Shown here: piece by piece, positions 27,145 to 36,904 of the stretch | Position numbering within the stretch: position 1 is the first letter of the stretch | Layout: every line of letters begins with the position of its first letter | Assembly: GCA_013388755.1 (NCBI GenBank) | Contig: JACAEQ010000057.1 | Span: forward strand, 1-64,000 | DNA: 64,000 nucleotides | DNA from: Chloroflexota bacterium | GTDB lineage: Bacteria > Chloroflexota > Chloroflexia > Chloroflexales > Roseiflexaceae | Direction: 5' to 3' | The notes under the pieces: generated by a model | The model's database searches: none | The model's input: only the letters and a program-made list of their open reading frames with translations | What the model was told of the DNA's origin: nothing | Program-made: the position numbers and the translations under genes

Positions 27145-28755
27145 TCAGGGTTCCGTCGTTGCGCGATCTGCGTTATGGTTCAGCAACGCCTCATATTCTG
27201 CGCGGAAATACTTCAGGGTGCTCAGCACCGGGTTTGGTGCCGACTGGCCGAGACCGCACAGGCTCGTCTCCTTCACCATGAGGCAGAGCTGTTCCAGTTG
27301 TTCGAGATCCGCAGGCGTGGCCTGGCCGGCGCGAATGACATCGAGCATATGCAGCATCTGCGCCGTCCCTGCCCGGCACGGGATGCATTTGCCGCATGAC
27401 TCGTCCTTGCAAAACTCCATATAGAAGTGAGCCACGTCAACCATATGGGTCGCGTCATCCATTACCACCATGCCGCCCGAGCCCATAATCGAGCCGACAC
27501 GCTGCACCGACTCATAGTCGACCGGCGTATCGAGCAGCGTAGCGGGAATGCATCCACCGGACGGGCCACCCGTCTGCACCGCCTTGACATGCCCGTCTGG
27601 CACGCCGCCGCCCATCTCCTCGACGATCTGGCGCAATGTCGCACCCATGGGCACTTCGATCAGGCCGGTATGGCGAATTTTGCCGGTCAGGGCGAAGACT
27701 TTGGTACCTTTGCTGGTTTCGGTGCCGATCGAAGCGAACCACTCGGCGCCATGACGAATGATCGGCGCAATATTTGCATATGTCTCGACATTGTTAATGA
27801 GCGTCGGCTGGCCCCACAGGCCACTCTCGGCGGGGTATGGCGGGCGTGGGCGCGGCTGGCCGCGGCGACCCTCGATGGATGCCATCAGCGCCGTCTCTTC
27901 GCCGCAGACGAATGCTCCCGCGCCGACGCGAATATCAACGCGGAAGGTGAAGCCAGCGTCAAAGATCTGCGCGCCGAGCACACCCAGGCGCCGCGCCTGA
28001 GCGATTGCCTTTTGCAGGCGCTGGATTGCGAGCGGATACTCGGCTCGCACATAGACATACCCCTGGTCCGCACCGACGGCATAGGCGGCGATAGCCATGC
28101 CTTCGAGCACTTTGTGCGGGTCGCTCTCGATGATACTGCGATCCATAAAGGCGCCGGGATCGCCTTCATCAGCATTACAGACGACAAATTTGCGGTTGCC
28201 GTGGCTCTTGGCCACCGTGGCCCACTTGAGACCTGTCGGGTAACCTGCCCCACCGCGGCCACGCAGCCCGCTGCGTGTGATCACATCAATGACGTCGGCA
28301 GGGGTCATTTCGTGGAGCACATGATACAGTGCCTGGTAGCCGCCGGCAGCGATGTATGACTCGATGCGCTCCGGGTCAATGATGCCGCTATGTTCCAGTA
28401 CAATGCGCTTCTGGCCGGTAAAGAATGGGTGTTGCGGATCGCCGAGAGGCGCCGTGGCTTCGCCGCCGTCGAGCGCAGCAACGATTGATGGTGCGTCAGC
28501 GGCACGCACATGCTCGTAGAGCACACCATCCGGATCGACCATAACCAGCGGGCCGTTCCCGCACAATCCCATGCACCCGACGCCGATAACCTCGATATCC
28601 TGGCGTTCGACCTCGGTGGCTGCCTCTTCGAGCCGCTGTTTAAGCGACAGCGCGCCAGCCGACTGGCAACCCAGCGCAGTACAACATCGTATGCGGATCG
28701 ACCGACGCGATGCGCGCTCATGCTCAGCAATCTCGATCAATTCACTCAGATCCAT
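27145..28755 (-). CDS. hoxF: Hydrogenase diaphorase NAD(P)/FMN subunit HoxF
   Basis: This 536-aa NuoF-type subunit starts at ATG 28755. A thioredoxin-like 2Fe-2S domain ([19 protein letters not shown]) covers residues 1-95. The NADH/FMN domain has [17 protein letters not shown] and [13 protein letters not shown]. The SLBB-like part follows, then the 4Fe-4S motif [13 protein letters not shown] with the later Cys in ETSLCGLGQ. It oxidises or reduces NAD(P)H. The gap to hoxE is 47 bp. Confidence 0.93.
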   Translation of the reverse strand: MDLSELIEIAEHERASRRSIRIRCCTALGCQSAGALSLKQRLEEAATEVERQDIEVIGVGCMGLCGNGPLVMVDPDGVLYEHVRAADAPSIVAALDGGEATAPLGDPQHPFFTGQKRIVLEHSGIIDPERIESYIAAGGYQALYHVLHEMTPADVIDVITRSGLRGRGGAGYPTGLKWATVAKSHGNRKFVVCNADEGDPGAFMDRSIIESDPHKVLEGMAIAAYAVGADQGYVYVRAEYPLAIQRLQKAIAQARRLGVLGAQIFDAGFTFRVDIRVGAGAFVCGEETALMASIEGRRGQPRPRPPYPAESGLWGQPTLINNVETYANIAPIIRHGAEWFASIGTETSKGTKVFALTGKIRHTGLIEVPMGATLRQIVEEMGGGVPDGHVKAVQTGGPSGGCIPATLLDTPVDYESVQRVGSIMGSGGMVVMDDATHMVDVAHFYMEFCKDESCGKCIPCRAGTAQMLHMLDVIRAGQATPADLEQLEQLCLMVKETSLCGLGQSAPNPVLSTLKYFRAEYEALLNHNADRATTEP

Positions 28756-28802
28756 AGGTTCACCTGTGCGGGTCAGCCAGCTGCCCCACGATCGCTTCGC
28801 CC

Positions 28803-29327
28803 CTATTCGACCATCTGCGCCAGTCGCTCGATCCAGATCAGCACCTGCTCGGGGGTCTGATGGCCAGTCACGGTACCGTCCACGACTACCGTCGGCGCAA
28901 TGCCGCATGCTCCCAGGCAACGTGCCGTTTCGAGCGAGATGTGTCCATCAGGCGTGGTAGTACCCGCCTTGATGCCCAGATGCCGTTCAGCAGCAGCGAG
29001 GATCGCTGCCGAGCCGCGCACATAGCACGCCGTGCCAAGGCATACGACGCATGAGTGCTGACCTTTCGGCGCCATCGAGAAGAAGTGATAGAACGTTGCG
29101 ACGCCATAGACGCGGCTCGGGGGCAGGTGCAGACTGTGGGCGATGTAGAGCAGCAGATCGGTTGAGAGGTAGCCAAACAATTCCTGGGCGCGGTGCAGCA
29201 CCTCGATCAGTGCATCAGGGCGATACTGGTGCTTCTTCATCGCCGCTTCGAGCAGTCTGAAGCGGTTATCGCCGCTGGGGTGCGGTGCACTTTCCGGCGT
29301 GGGGCGCTGGGAACGCGTGACAGCCAT
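28803..29327 (-). CDS. hoxE: Hydrogenase diaphorase subunit HoxE
   Basis: This 174-aa NuoE-type protein has one 2Fe-2S cluster bound by CLGTAC and CLGAC. ATG 29327 with GGGGAT upstream is preferred over the open frame to 29579. The helical N-terminal half ([27 protein letters not shown]) is typical. It is the first gene of the hox operon. A clear promoter could not be assigned in the 345-bp divergent region shared with the VWA gene. Confidence 0.9.
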   Translation of the reverse strand: MAVTRSQRPTPESAPHPSGDNRFRLLEAAMKKHQYRPDALIEVLHRAQELFGYLSTDLLLYIAHSLHLPPSRVYGVATFYHFFSMAPKGQHSCVVCLGTACYVRGSAAILAAAERHLGIKAGTTTPDGHISLETARCLGACGIAPTVVVDGTVTGHQTPEQVLIWIERLAQMVE

Positions 29328-29601
29328 GGTAGTATCCCCATTGATACGTCTACTGGTTGGAGCCATTGATATTGCCGTGCAACCATACCATGTACCGGTG
29401 TCGTTGTGCGAAAAGGTTTCATTATCGGCAGGTAAAAGGTGGCAACCGCCGCCGATCCGTGATTTCGGAGGCCTCCCCCAGGCCCCCGTTCTGGGCGACT
29501 GGCAGGATCGTGCCCGTCGGGCGTGAACAGTATCGCAACCACGGGTCATTCTGTCTCTCACGCTCTTCTCCAGAAACAACCCTGCAATGGCGCAATGGGC
29601 A

Positions 29602-29610
29602 TGTTATACT
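29602..29610 (+). promoter_or_regulatory. Possible extended -10 promoter for the VWA gene
   Basis: TGTTATACT fits an extended -10, without a clear -35. Start of transcription near 29617 would leave 56 nt before the ATG at 29673, and argues against the TTG at 29622 as start codon. The rest of 29328-29601 shows nothing definite for the minus strand. Confidence 0.4.
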
Positions 29611-29672
29611 GACAGGGCAGGTTGAACACATCCGTGATCCGCTGGCGCCACCGCGCCGCCGAAGGCCCGGTC

Positions 29673-32543
29673 ATGCTCCGTTTTTCCTTTGTTACGCCTC
29701 TTGCGCTTACGCTCCTTGTGCTCCTGCCAGCGTTGTGGGCCTTTACACTGCTCACGCCGCGGCGTCTGGCTGCATGGCGGTTCTGGTCGAGCCTGGTGCT
29801 GCGTAGCATTGTGCTGGCGGCGCTTGTCCTGGCGCTGGCCGGCGCCCAGGTTGTGCGCCCGGTACGCGAACTGACCACGGTGTTTCTGATCGATGTGTCG
29901 GACTCGATGGCACCGGCACAGCGCGAACGCGCGCTGCGTTTCGTGAACGACGCGCTTGAAGGTATGCCGGCGGGTAACCAGGCGGCAGTGGTGGCCTTCG
30001 GTGAGAATGCGCTGGTCGAGCGCGCTCCGGGGCCGATTGGCGCGTTGCCCCGCCTGACCTCGACACCGATCACGACGCGCACCAGCTTGCAGGAGGCGGT
30101 GCAGCTTGGCCTGGCGTTGTTCCCTGCCGAGACTCAGAAACGTATGGTGCTGATCACCGATGGCGGCGAAAACGCCGGCCGGGTTGCCGACGCGGCGCGC
30201 CTGGCGGCCATACGCGGTGTGCCGATCGACGTGGTGGGCATCCCCGGTGAGCGCGGGCCCGACGTGATTGTCGCCGGCTTGAGTGGGCCGGCAGTCGTGC
30301 GCGAGGGCCAGGAGATCGCGCTGCAGGCGGTGATCAATTCCAATATCGCCGCCAGCGGTCGCCTGCAGGCATTCGTGGATGGCCAGCTTGCCGGCGAACA
30401 GGAACTGGTGCTTGCCAGCGGTGAAAGCGTTGTCGATATTCGTGTGCCATCGGGCGACACCGGATTTCGCCGCCTTGAGGTGCGGCTTGAGGCGGATGGT
30501 GATGGTGAGCCGCAGAATAACCGGGCCGCAACATTTACCGAAGTGCAGGGCCCGCCACGGCTGCTGCTGATTGCGTCGGATGCGGATCGTGCGGCTAATC
30601 TACGGGACGCGTTGCTCGCGGCGGAGGTGCGGGTTGACGTGCGCGTGCCCGAACAGGCGCCGGCAACGCTCGACCAGCTTGGTGCCTATGCCGGTGTCAT
30701 TATTGCCGATACGCCGGCGCGCGCGCTGCCGCGTGCCCTGCTCGACATCCTGCCGGTCTATGTGCGCGAACTTGGCCGTGGCCTGGCGATGGTTGGCGGG
30801 GTTGACTCATTCGGTGCCGGCGGGTATCGTCGCACGCCGCTCGAGCCGGCACTTCCGGTGTTGCTCGACCCGCTCGATACGCGCCAGCAGCCCGATCTTG
30901 CGCTGGTGATGGTGATTGATCGCAGTGGCAGCATGAATGAGCCGGTTTCCGGCGGTCGCCGTACCAGGCTTGATCTTGCCAAAGAGGCCGTCTACCAGGC
31001 GAGCCTCGGCTTGAGCCCGGGTGACCAGGTTGGCCTGGTTGCCTTCGATGACTCTGCCAGCTGGGTGATTCGCCTGCAGCAACTCCCGTCGGTGATCGAG
31101 ATCGAGCGGGCACTGGGCACGTTCGACTCGGGCGGCGGTACGAATATTCGGACCGGTATTGCTGAGGCGGCACAGGCGCTGGCCATTGCCGATGCGAAAC
31201 TCAAACATGTCATTCTACTGACCGACGGCATCGCCGAGAGCAATTACAGCGATCTGATCACTCAGATGCGCGCCGGTGGCATAACCATCTCAACGGTTGC
31301 GATCGGCGCCGACGCCAACCCGAACCTGGTAACGGTTGCCGAAGCCGGCGGCGGGCGCTGGTACCGCGTCACGAGCATCGAAGAGGTGCCGCGGATCTTC
31401 TTGCAGGAGACGGTGATTGCTGCCGGGCGCGATATTGTTGAAGAGCGGATCGTACCGCAGCCCGGTCTTCCCTCACCCATCATTCGTGGCCTCGGTGGTC
31501 TGCCGCCGCTCTATGGATACAATGGCACAGAAGTGCGTGAGACGGCCCGCAACCTGTTGTTGACTCCCGATGGCAAGCCATTGCTGGCGCAATGGCAGTA
31601 TGGCCTGGGGCGTGTGGTGGCATGGACCAGCGATACGCAGGGGAGATGGGCGCGCGACTGGATCGTGTGGGAGCAGTTTGTGCGCTTTGCCGGCGGTCTG
31701 GCGGATCTACTGTTGCCGCCGCGCGAAAGCGGGACGCTCAATCTCCGCGCAACAACCGTCGGGCCGCGGGCATTTCTCGAATTGACCGCGCAGGATGACC
31801 AGGGCCGGCCGCTGAACGATCTGGTGGTGGCCGGGCGCGCCGTCGACCCGCAGAACCAGGGAGCGCCGGTGCAGTTCCAGCAGATCGGCCCGGGGCGTTA
31901 CCGCGCCATAGTGGATACGCCGGCGCCGGGGGTTTACCTGGCGCAACTGGCCGCGGCGGATGCCACGGGGCGACAGCTCGGCGTGGCAACCACCGGTATT
32001 GTCGTCAGCTATTCGCTCGAATATGGCGAGCGGCGTGAAAACCTGCCGCTGCTGGCAGAGGTTGCGAGTATCAGTGGGGGCCGGGTTGATCCGCCGGCTG
32101 ACACCGTTTTTATCTCGCCCAACCAGAATGTCGGTTCGGTACGTGAGATCGGATTTCCGCTGCTATGGCTCGCGCTGGTGCTATGGCCGCTCGATATCGC
32201 AGTTCGCCGCGTGATGCTGCGTGCGTCCGATATCGCGCCGTGGCTGGAACGGTTCCGGCAGCGGCGCGCCGTGCCGGCGGCGCAGGCAACGGAAGCGGCG
32301 GCGGCCATGGCACGGCTCGGGACCGCCAAGCGTCGTGCCACGGTGCGAGTGATGCCAGCCACGATTGAGATGCCAGCGCCAGGTCAGGAGCGGCCGGCGG
32401 CGCCCGAGCCGGCTGCTCGCGCCCGGCCGGAAGCGACGGATCAGCGCACAAAACCGGCCGATGATCGCCCTGTCGCGGCTGATGAACAGTATGCGCGGTT
32501 GCTGGCCGCCAAACAGCGTGCGCGCCGCAAGGACGGGACGTAA
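29673..32543 (+). CDS. Membrane protein with two VWA domains (BatA/glutamine-amidotransferase-like type)
   Basis: The protein is 956 aa from ATG 29673; the frame is open from a TTG at 29622. Two N-terminal membrane segments (about residues 5-25 and 37-57) precede a first VWA domain with MIDAS start FLIDVSDSM. A region resembling a class-I amidotransferase fold follows (RLLLIASDADRAANLRDALL to AMVGGVDSFGAGGY). The second VWA domain has MVIDRSGSM, TDGIAESNYSDL. Then comes a beta-rich region, a C-terminal membrane helix (FPLLWLALVLWPLDIAV) and a charged Ala/Pro tail ending KRRATVR- and KQRARRKDGT-like stretches. Related proteins sit in MoxR/BatA loci, but no MoxR ATPase is adjacent. Function is unknown; complex assembly at the membrane is a guess. 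Confidence 0.8.
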   Translation: MLRFSFVTPLALTLLVLLPALWAFTLLTPRRLAAWRFWSSLVLRSIVLAALVLALAGAQVVRPVRELTTVFLIDVSDSMAPAQRERALRFVNDALEGMPAGNQAAVVAFGENALVERAPGPIGALPRLTSTPITTRTSLQEAVQLGLALFPAETQKRMVLITDGGENAGRVADAARLAAIRGVPIDVVGIPGERGPDVIVAGLSGPAVVREGQEIALQAVINSNIAASGRLQAFVDGQLAGEQELVLASGESVVDIRVPSGDTGFRRLEVRLEADGDGEPQNNRAATFTEVQGPPRLLLIASDADRAANLRDALLAAEVRVDVRVPEQAPATLDQLGAYAGVIIADTPARALPRALLDILPVYVRELGRGLAMVGGVDSFGAGGYRRTPLEPALPVLLDPLDTRQQPDLALVMVIDRSGSMNEPVSGGRRTRLDLAKEAVYQASLGLSPGDQVGLVAFDDSASWVIRLQQLPSVIEIERALGTFDSGGGTNIRTGIAEAAQALAIADAKLKHVILLTDGIAESNYSDLITQMRAGGITISTVAIGADANPNLVTVAEAGGGRWYRVTSIEEVPRIFLQETVIAAGRDIVEERIVPQPGLPSPIIRGLGGLPPLYGYNGTEVRETARNLLLTPDGKPLLAQWQYGLGRVVAWTSDTQGRWARDWIVWEQFVRFAGGLADLLLPPRESGTLNLRATTVGPRAFLELTAQDDQGRPLNDLVVAGRAVDPQNQGAPVQFQQIGPGRYRAIVDTPAPGVYLAQLAAADATGRQLGVATTGIVVSYSLEYGERRENLPLLAEVASISGGRVDPPADTVFISPNQNVGSVREIGFPLLWLALVLWPLDIAVRRVMLRASDIAPWLERFRQRRAVPAAQATEAAAAMARLGTAKRRATVRVMPATIEMPAPGQERPAAPEPAARARPEATDQRTKPADDRPVAADEQYARLLAAKQRARRKDGT

Positions 32544-32561
32544 TCCCGGGTGGCATTCGAT

Positions 32562-32630
32562 CGTCCAGGATGACCGCACCCTGCGGAGCGGTGCGGCGGC
32601 GTAGCGAAGGGAGTATGCCGTCGCTCGCGC
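32562..32630. repeat. R2 interspersed repeat, copy B
   Basis: GGATGACCGCACCCTG, then GTGCGGCGGCGTAGCGAAGG and TATGCCGTCGCTC. The match to the copy at 41456 is close. It merges at its right end into an R1 fragment. Confidence 0.55.
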
Positions 32631-32716
32631 CCCGCGCAATGACACGGGACGTCGAGCCATTCGGATAGGCGCTAAGGTCGGATGTCATTGCGAGCGAAGC
32701 GACGCAATCGAGCGGC
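32631..32716. repeat. R1 fragments (right half plus left interior)
   Basis: CGCGCAATGACACGGGACG running to CATTCGGATAGG (32660-32669) is an R1 right end. GTCATTGCGAGCGAAGCGAC after it is the left interior of another copy. The stretch is a mosaic of truncated copies between the R2 and R3 elements. Confidence 0.5.
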
Positions 32717-32839
32717 GCAAATAAGGCTCTACGCACCGCCCAGCCCCCCGCCCAACCTCCCCCCCGCTGGGGGGAGGAGTCGGACTCCCTCCCCCAGCGG
32801 GGGAGGGCCGGGGTGGGGGTGACGGGCGTAATTGAAACC
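32717..32839. repeat. R3 interspersed palindromic repeat
   Basis: It begins GCAAATAAGGCTCTACGC and ends GTGACGGGCGTAATTGAAAC. The central hairpin is CCCCCGCTGGGGGGAGGAGT with CTCCCTCCCCCAGCGGGGG. Confidence 0.75.
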
Positions 32840-32844
32840 AAGAG

Positions 32845-32987
32845 CCTGTCCGAAAAACGGATCGTCGGATGTCATTGCGAGCGAAGCGACGCAATCGAGC
32901 GGCGCGAGCGGAGATCGCGTCAGCCACGCCGCACGCTGTCGCTCGCACTCCGCGCAATGACACGGGACGTCGAGCCATCCGGATAGG
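32845..32987. repeat. R1 MITE-like repeat
   Basis: The left end is CCTGTCCGAAAAACGG and the right end CCATCCGGATAGG. Interior GTCATTGCGAGCGAAGCGAC matches the other copies. Together with R2 and R3 it fills the gap between the convergent VWA and GH127 genes. Confidence 0.75.
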
Positions 32988-33003
32988 CGCCAGGGTCGGG
33001 CGG

Positions 33004-34995
33004 TTACCGTTTGAGCAGCGGGAATTCGGCAATGCGCAGGGTTGTGCAGCCATAAGGAACGAGGCGCAATACTTCGCGTGGTTCGCTCGAATGAAGCGGG
33101 CTCGAAGGTGGTGGTGCCGCGGCGCCATGCTCCTCGCCCCAGGATGGTACGCGCCGGCCATACACGTGTGCCACCAGCGGTGGATCGTCAGGTGAGAATG
33201 GCGTTGCTCCGACAGGATGCCGTGTGAACTGAATGGAACGCTCAGGATGTGCGACATCCAGTTCGAGCGCATAGTTCCAGGGCGTTGTCGGCAGCACTTC
33301 CCAGTCACCCAGGCGTTCGGCGATTGTGGGCGGGCAGGATGGCCGTAATCGTTCGCCGGCGGCGATACGTATGTCGGCGCCTGGAACGATCCGGCGCCAT
33401 TCCGCACCAATCGGCAGGGCAAAGAGCAGCGGTCCGCGCTCGATCACGGCGCCGCCATGCGCGCGGCGGATCACGGTCGCGTGCATCGGCAATCGTAGCT
33501 CCAGCCTGGTTGTCCCCTCCCAGTAGCGCTCAATACGGTGAAATGCGTGCGGCGCAAGCCGTTCCGTCGATCCGTCAATCGTCAGCATTGCGTCCGTGCT
33601 CCATTCCGGTGTGCGCAGCAGCAACGGAAACTGCACCGGCGCCTCGCTCCACACGGTCACATGGATGACCTCCTCAAAGGGGTAACTGGTTTCCACCGTG
33701 ACCCGAACGGCCGTCTGCCTGACAACGGTCGCCAGTTCACAGGGCGCATACGCAATCGCTGCCAGGCCGTCCTCTGGCGTACGCATCCAGAGATGTGTCA
33801 CAAACTTCGGCCAGCCCTGGTGCATATTGGCGGTGCAGCAGCCATAGTTCGGTTCAAGGCCGAAGGTATTGGCGTCGGCGCGATTATTGGTGTACACAGT
33901 GTCTTCAAGCACGGCGCAGCGAATCTGGTTGACCTGCTGCACATACTGGTGCGACCACATATCCGGTGCGAAGGTTGCCGGTAGCGCGTTGAATGTGATA
34001 CGCTCGAGCCGATCTGCCAGGCGTGGGTCGCCAAGGGCGGCAATCAGCGTTTCAAGCGAATACTGATACTCAACCACGGCGCAGAGCTCGGTGCCCTGGG
34101 AAGGGTTGAGCCCGGCCAGGTGTTCATCTCCGCTGAACAGACCATTGGCCTGGCCGTGGTATCCGTCGAGGGTGGCGATCATCCGCCAGACGGTATCGCG
34201 GTCCGCCTGGTCGCCCGACTGGCGGCTCCAGATGCCGAAGGCCTTGATCGCCATTGCATTGTTGACCACGTGCGACGCCATATCAAGGCGAAATGTACAG
34301 CCGGGCGGCGGTTCAGCAGGGTAGATCTCATCGGTCTGCAGCTTTGAGAGGTATGGAAAGGCGGCAAAGTGAGCGCGCCAATCGAACCCCTGGCGCCGGA
34401 CCTTTGCGGCCAGATCAAGCAGCCAGGCATCGCCGGTGCGCTCATAGAGCCAGTGCAGTGTAACAACCAGATCGGCCCAGCGGTAGCGGCCCCAGTCAAA
34501 CAGGGGATGCGTCTCGAGCAATGTATCGAGGCGACGCAGGAAGCGCAACATCGCTGGTACGATGCGTTGATCGCCGGTCGCTTCCTGGAATTGCGCCAGC
34601 GCTTTCAGCAGCACAAACACCGGCCAGGGGTCGAGCGGTTTTCGGCGCGCATCACTGGTGTCGTGGACCGGGCCAGGCCAGCCGTCATCATGCTGTCGCT
34701 CAAGAATCACATCGATCCAGCGGCGCACCCTGGCGATCAGGACCGCATCATCAAGCGTGAACGCCAGCGGAACCATGCCGTCGAGCCAGTATGGCCCGCG
34801 CTCCCATCCCTCGGCGCTGCCGCCAATCCAGGCACTGTCGGCGACATCGGGCCAGAACTGGTCGAGATGCCCGCTGAGACCATCCGCCTGGATGCGTAGT
34901 TGCCGTGCGAGCCAGCCGCGTGGGCGGATCGTGCCGACCGGCAACGGCTGCAGAGCAGCAGGAGCGAGTCGGAGCAGCGAGGGATGGCCACTCAT
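33004..34995 (-). CDS. GH127-type glycoside hydrolase (beta-L-arabinofuranosidase family)
   Basis: The 663-aa protein has no signal peptide. The (alpha/alpha)6 barrel carries PRGWLARQLRIQADGLSGHL near the start and WERGPYWLDGMVPLAF. The metal-thiolate site of the family is visible as TELCAVVEYQ and NYGCCTANMHQGWPKF, giving the Glu, Cys and Cys-Cys ligands. The C-terminal part is beta-rich. Length is normal. The substrate is probably arabinofuranosides of plant or extracellular polysaccharide, at family level only. Cytoplasmic location implies oligosaccharide import. The 291-bp region 34996-35286 upstream contains nothing I can assign. Confidence 0.85.
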   Translation of the reverse strand: MSGHPSLLRLAPAALQPLPVGTIRPRGWLARQLRIQADGLSGHLDQFWPDVADSAWIGGSAEGWERGPYWLDGMVPLAFTLDDAVLIARVRRWIDVILERQHDDGWPGPVHDTSDARRKPLDPWPVFVLLKALAQFQEATGDQRIVPAMLRFLRRLDTLLETHPLFDWGRYRWADLVVTLHWLYERTGDAWLLDLAAKVRRQGFDWRAHFAAFPYLSKLQTDEIYPAEPPPGCTFRLDMASHVVNNAMAIKAFGIWSRQSGDQADRDTVWRMIATLDGYHGQANGLFSGDEHLAGLNPSQGTELCAVVEYQYSLETLIAALGDPRLADRLERITFNALPATFAPDMWSHQYVQQVNQIRCAVLEDTVYTNNRADANTFGLEPNYGCCTANMHQGWPKFVTHLWMRTPEDGLAAIAYAPCELATVVRQTAVRVTVETSYPFEEVIHVTVWSEAPVQFPLLLRTPEWSTDAMLTIDGSTERLAPHAFHRIERYWEGTTRLELRLPMHATVIRRAHGGAVIERGPLLFALPIGAEWRRIVPGADIRIAAGERLRPSCPPTIAERLGDWEVLPTTPWNYALELDVAHPERSIQFTRHPVGATPFSPDDPPLVAHVYGRRVPSWGEEHGAAAPPPSSPLHSSEPREVLRLVPYGCTTLRIAEFPLLKR

Positions 34996-35286
34996 TCGAT
35001 CATTACCCTCTTCTCAGCAGAAACTCATCCGATGTTGCAACTTTTCTCACAATTTGGGCGTTATACTCATGGCAAGAGAAACGACGGCAGCGGCGGCCGT
35101 CGCAGCGAACGCGTCAGCGTTCAGCCGGACACCTCAGCCGCCCTCTTGTTCCTCTCTTTTCCTCACCGGCTGTCGCAAGGCAGCCGGTTTCCTCTGTTTC
35201 TGACACCTGTTCACCCTTCTTCTGGCAGTGCAGGGCTTGCCTCCCGGCAGGGCGACGGTACTGGCGCGTGCAGCAGCCATTGACGT

Positions 35287-35724
35287 TCACTGTTCCGGCC
35301 CGCTGCGTACAATCACGCGCACGGGCGTTTCGCCGGCGAGCCAGAGGAGCAGGGTGCTGACAATGGCGATGATCAGCCCGCCAAGAAATGCCGACCAGAA
35401 ACCGTCAACGCGAAACTGTACCCCCAGGCCGCCTGCGATATAGGCTGTCAGCATGAGCAAGAGTGCATTGATGACCAGCGTAAAGAGCCCGAGGGAGAGA
35501 ATGACCAGCGGGCAGGTCAGGACCGTCAGGATGGGACGCAGTGCCACGTTGACCAGGCCGAACACGAGTGCAACCAGGCCAAGCTCCCACCCTGGCCCGA
35601 CGAACTCTATTCCCGGCACGAGCGTGATCGCCACGAAGATCGCCAGGGTACTGACGAGCCAGCGTAACACCAGGCTACGTGCCATTTGCCAGCGATCGGG
35701 AGGTTGAGGGGCTTGCTCGATCAT
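35287..35724 (-). CDS. Phage-holin-superfamily-like small membrane protein (DUF360/PF04020 type)
   Basis: This 145-aa protein has four hydrophobic helices and a short cytoplasmic N-terminus. ATG 35724 is preferred because the longer frame runs into an R1 repeat. Motifs LVPGIEFVGPGWELGLVALV and NVALRPILTVLTCPLVI (Leu/Pro-rich, with N-x-x-L-R-P) are characteristic of the family often annotated as mycobacterial-type holin. In free-living bacteria these are ordinary membrane proteins of unknown function; no phage genes are near. Confidence 0.75.
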   Translation of the reverse strand: MIEQAPQPPDRWQMARSLVLRWLVSTLAIFVAITLVPGIEFVGPGWELGLVALVFGLVNVALRPILTVLTCPLVILSLGLFTLVINALLLMLTAYIAGGLGVQFRVDGFWSAFLGGLIIAIVSTLLLWLAGETPVRVIVRSGPEQ

Positions 35725-35742
35725 GCGTGTCGTATCTACATT

Positions 35743-35904
35743 AGAGCCTGTCCGATGAACGGATGGTGTGGATGTCATTGCGAGCGAAGCGACGCAATCT
35801 CCGTATCAAACGCCGAGATGGCTTCAGCCACGTGTCGCTCGCTGCAGACTATTGCTCGCGCTCCGCGCAATGACAGGAGGCGTATTGTTTTTCGGATAGG
35901 CTCT
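35743..35904. repeat. R1 MITE-like repeat
   Basis: The terminal inverted repeats are AGAGCCTGTCCGATGAAC and GTTTTTCGGATAGGCTCT, matching at 15 of 18 positions. It begins 19 bp upstream of the membrane-protein start codon. Confidence 0.8.
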
Positions 35905-35975
35905 TACTCGCTTCCTGATGAGCCGGCTGCGCATCGCCCGGGCGATCATTACAGAGCGATACGGTCATGACGGAA

Positions 35976-36005
35976 GGGGCGGTAGCCCCTGGCGGCGCAG
36001 CCGCC
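35976..36005. other. Two adjacent small hairpins
   Basis: GGGGC-GGTA-GCCCC (35976-35989) and GGCGGC-GCA-GCCGCC (35991-36005) lie in a gene-free stretch 35905-36208. TATAAT at 36032-36037 is a possible -10 for the phosphoesterase gene without a clear -35. Confidence 0.3.
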
Positions 36006-36208
36006 GTATGCGGCACTGCTCTGACAGCACGTATAATACCACGCCACGATCGTATTGTTGGCGACATTGCAGGGAGGTGTGACGGAACGTGCTGCCGAAC
36101 GGCGCTTCCGGCAAGCATTCGGCACGGCGCCAACCGGCGCGCTGACCACCAGTGCGCGCCATCAGGCCTGCCGGACAATTCGTCACACGCGGAAGAGGTA
36201 TCAAGCGC

Positions 36209-36904
36209 ATGCGAGCAGAAACGGTTGCTGCTGATGACGGCCTGACGCTGGCCGGCGAAGAGCTGCGCCTGTTGCCGGAGCGGGCGCTCTTCTGGACGCG
36301 CACCGCCACACTGATCATCGCCGATCCACACCTGGGCAAAGCGGCTGCATTTCGCACCGCGTCAATCGCCGTACCGGAGGGGACGGCTGATGATGACCTG
36401 GAACGCCTCAGCCGGGCGATCACACGGTGCGCTGCGCGACGGCTGGTGATCCTGGGTGATTTGCTGCATGCCCGCAACGGTTGCACGGCAGCGACACTTG
36501 CCGCCGTGACCGGATGGCGCCAGCGTCACCCCGATCTGGAACTGGTTCTGGTACGCGGCAACCACGATGCTCATGCCGGCGACCCGCCCGATGCGTGGCG
36601 CATCACCTGCGTCAATGATCCATGGCACGCGCTGCCCTTTGTCATGCGGCATGTGCCCGGCACCAGTGCAGAAGGATACGTACTCGCAGGGCACCTGCAT
36701 CCGGCAGTGCGCCTGTCCGGCGCAGGGCGACAGCGTGTCACGCTCCCCTGTTTCTGGTTTGGCCCGCGTGCCGGGGTGTTACCAGCGTTCGGCGGTTTCA
36801 CCGGTACAGCGATCATCACTCCTGCGCCGGGCGACCAGGTATTTGTGATCACCGGTGATGAGGTGATCACCGTTCCAGTAACCCGCCCAACGTCGGGCGC
36901 GTGA
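36209..36904 (+). CDS. Metallophosphoesterase, PdeM/ligase-associated type
   Basis: This 231-aa calcineurin-like phosphoesterase has the family motifs in order: DPHLGK, GDLLH, RGNHDAH and GHLHPAV. ATG 36209 with GAGG upstream is chosen. The N-terminal LALAGEELRLLPERALFW-type segment (here LTLAGEELRLLPERALFW) is typical of the 'DNA ligase-associated' group. That group is normally encoded with an ATP-dependent ligase, helicase and exonuclease, none of which is here. Its last 38 bp overlap the end of the convergent oxidoreductase gene. Confidence 0.85.
   Translation: MRAETVAADDGLTLAGEELRLLPERALFWTRTATLIIADPHLGKAAAFRTASIAVPEGTADDDLERLSRAITRCAARRLVILGDLLHARNGCTAATLAAVTGWRQRHPDLELVLVRGNHDAHAGDPPDAWRITCVNDPWHALPFVMRHVPGTSAEGYVLAGHLHPAVRLSGAGRQRVTLPCFWFGPRAGVLPAFGGFTGTAIITPAPGDQVFVITGDEVITVPVTRPTSGA

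Noticed and set aside
35287-35724. Prophage holin
   Set aside because: The family name is historical. No endolysin, portal or integrase gene is near.
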